Assembly: GCA_030765055.1 (NCBI GenBank)
Contig: CM060947.1
Location: 217,841,271-217,905,270, forward strand
Length of the DNA: 64,000 bases
Origin: Mantis religiosa
Taxonomy: Eukaryota > Arthropoda > Insecta > Mantodea > Mantidae
Reading direction: 5' to 3'
Notes under the pieces: generated by a model
The model's input: the letters and a program-made list of their open reading frames with translations, nothing else
Database searches by the model: none
Told to the model about the DNA's origin: nothing
Made by a program: the position numbers and the translations under genes
Shown here: positions 63,539 through 64,000 of the stretch, one piece after another
How positions within the stretch are numbered: the stretch's first letter is position 1
Layout of the letters: each line of letters begins with the position of its first letter

Positions 63539-64000
63539 CGAGGGCTGTTCAATAAGGAATGATCACAATTCTTTTTGACAACGTACCTTTACTCATCCTC
63601 ATAATTTTGATGACCGTTCTCAAAGTAGTCTCCCCTGAATGCGATGCACTTGTCCCAGCCTTTCTGCCAGTCATCAAAGACATGTTGGAAATCATTATTT
63701 TAGAAATCCTTCAAAATCGCCTCCGCAGCCTTCACCACTGCTTCTGATGATGGATAATGCCTCCCACGAAGGCGTTTCTTCAAGTTAGGGAATAGAAAAG
63801 GTCACATGGGGATAAATCCAGACTATAGGGAGGGTGAGGGATGCACTTCACCTTGATTTTTGCAAAATATTCAGCAACAACATTGGCAACATGCGGCCGC
63901 GCATTATCGTGGTGCAGCATCCAGCCTGCTTCACGGAAATGTGGTCTCTTGCGCCTGATATGGACTTGCAATGTTTTCAGGACATCCCTGTAGTATTGTC
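63539..64000 (-). mobile_element. Mariner-1 element, copy 4, cut by window end
   Basis: The left terminal repeat GAGGGCTGTTCAATAAGGAA and the C-terminal transposase region (minus: MLHHDNARPHVANVVAEYFA, PPYSLDLSPCD) are present. The flanking TA has become CA. Whether it shares the deletion junction of copies 1 and 3 lies beyond the window. Confidence 0.85.

Overview
This window looks like arthropod, most likely insect, nuclear DNA. It is AT-rich, has no operon structure or long uninterrupted host coding region, and is filled with eukaryotic transposable elements: tRNA-derived SINEs, Tc1/mariner transposons, LINEs, Penelope-like elements and a Gypsy-type LTR retrotransposon. It also carries long AAT, AC, AT and TG microsatellites. 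The dominant SINE (called SINE-A here, about 236-240 bp) and the mariner families fit a cockroach- or termite-type genome (Blattodea), but that is recollection and not a database result. I found no host gene I can defend. The window reads as intergenic or deep intronic sequence built from nested repeats.

Layout. 0-14 kb: several SINE-A copies, including a head-to-head pair at 4.3-4.8 kb, a tRNA-like SINE-C at 3 kb, and a broken conserved arthropod ORF split by a SINE at 6.1-6.9 kb. The same stretch holds a GC-rich repeat (repeat D) inside a SINE and itself carrying a 599-bp insertion (7.6-8.9 kb), two internally deleted mariners (9.0-9.9 and 11.7-12.6 kb) and a decayed DDE transposase (10.4-11.4 kb). 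15-22 kb: an irritans-like mariner interrupted by SINE-A with a 16-bp target duplication, a SINE-B, a dense cluster of heat-shock-element-like palindromes (18.2-18.4 kb), an inverted pair of Penelope-like fragments with hammerhead-ribozyme-like motifs (20-21.2 kb) and another mariner remnant (21.4-22.1 kb). 24-32 kb: an LTR-like promoter unit, a MITE inside a SINE (26.4-26.9 kb) and a decayed LINE carrying a second 5'-truncated LINE with an 11-bp target duplication (29.5-31.5 kb). 35-39 kb: a transposase fragment, an orphan hammerhead-like motif and more SINE pieces.

42.85-47.40 kb is a Gypsy/Ty3-type LTR retrotransposon derivative with an intact gag and a protease. Pol is cut off at the start of reverse transcriptase. 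Its two LTRs are nearly identical over the first 241 bp but unrelated over the next 230 bp or so. 50.8-57.3 kb holds three huge AAT arrays. The first abuts a Penelope-like fragment, and the other two sandwich an R1/I-type LINE 3' part with an RNase H domain. 59-64 kb holds a second LTR-like promoter unit, a mariner deletion derivative, a decayed LINE, a second SINE-B and a mariner running off the window edge.

The elements do not form a pathway. What the window offers is a stratigraphy of insertions, readable from target-site duplications. The observations most worth follow-up are the hammerhead-like motifs in the Penelope-like fragments, the R1/I-type LINE embedded in AAT microsatellite, the mismatched LTR pair, and the heat-shock-element-like arrays.
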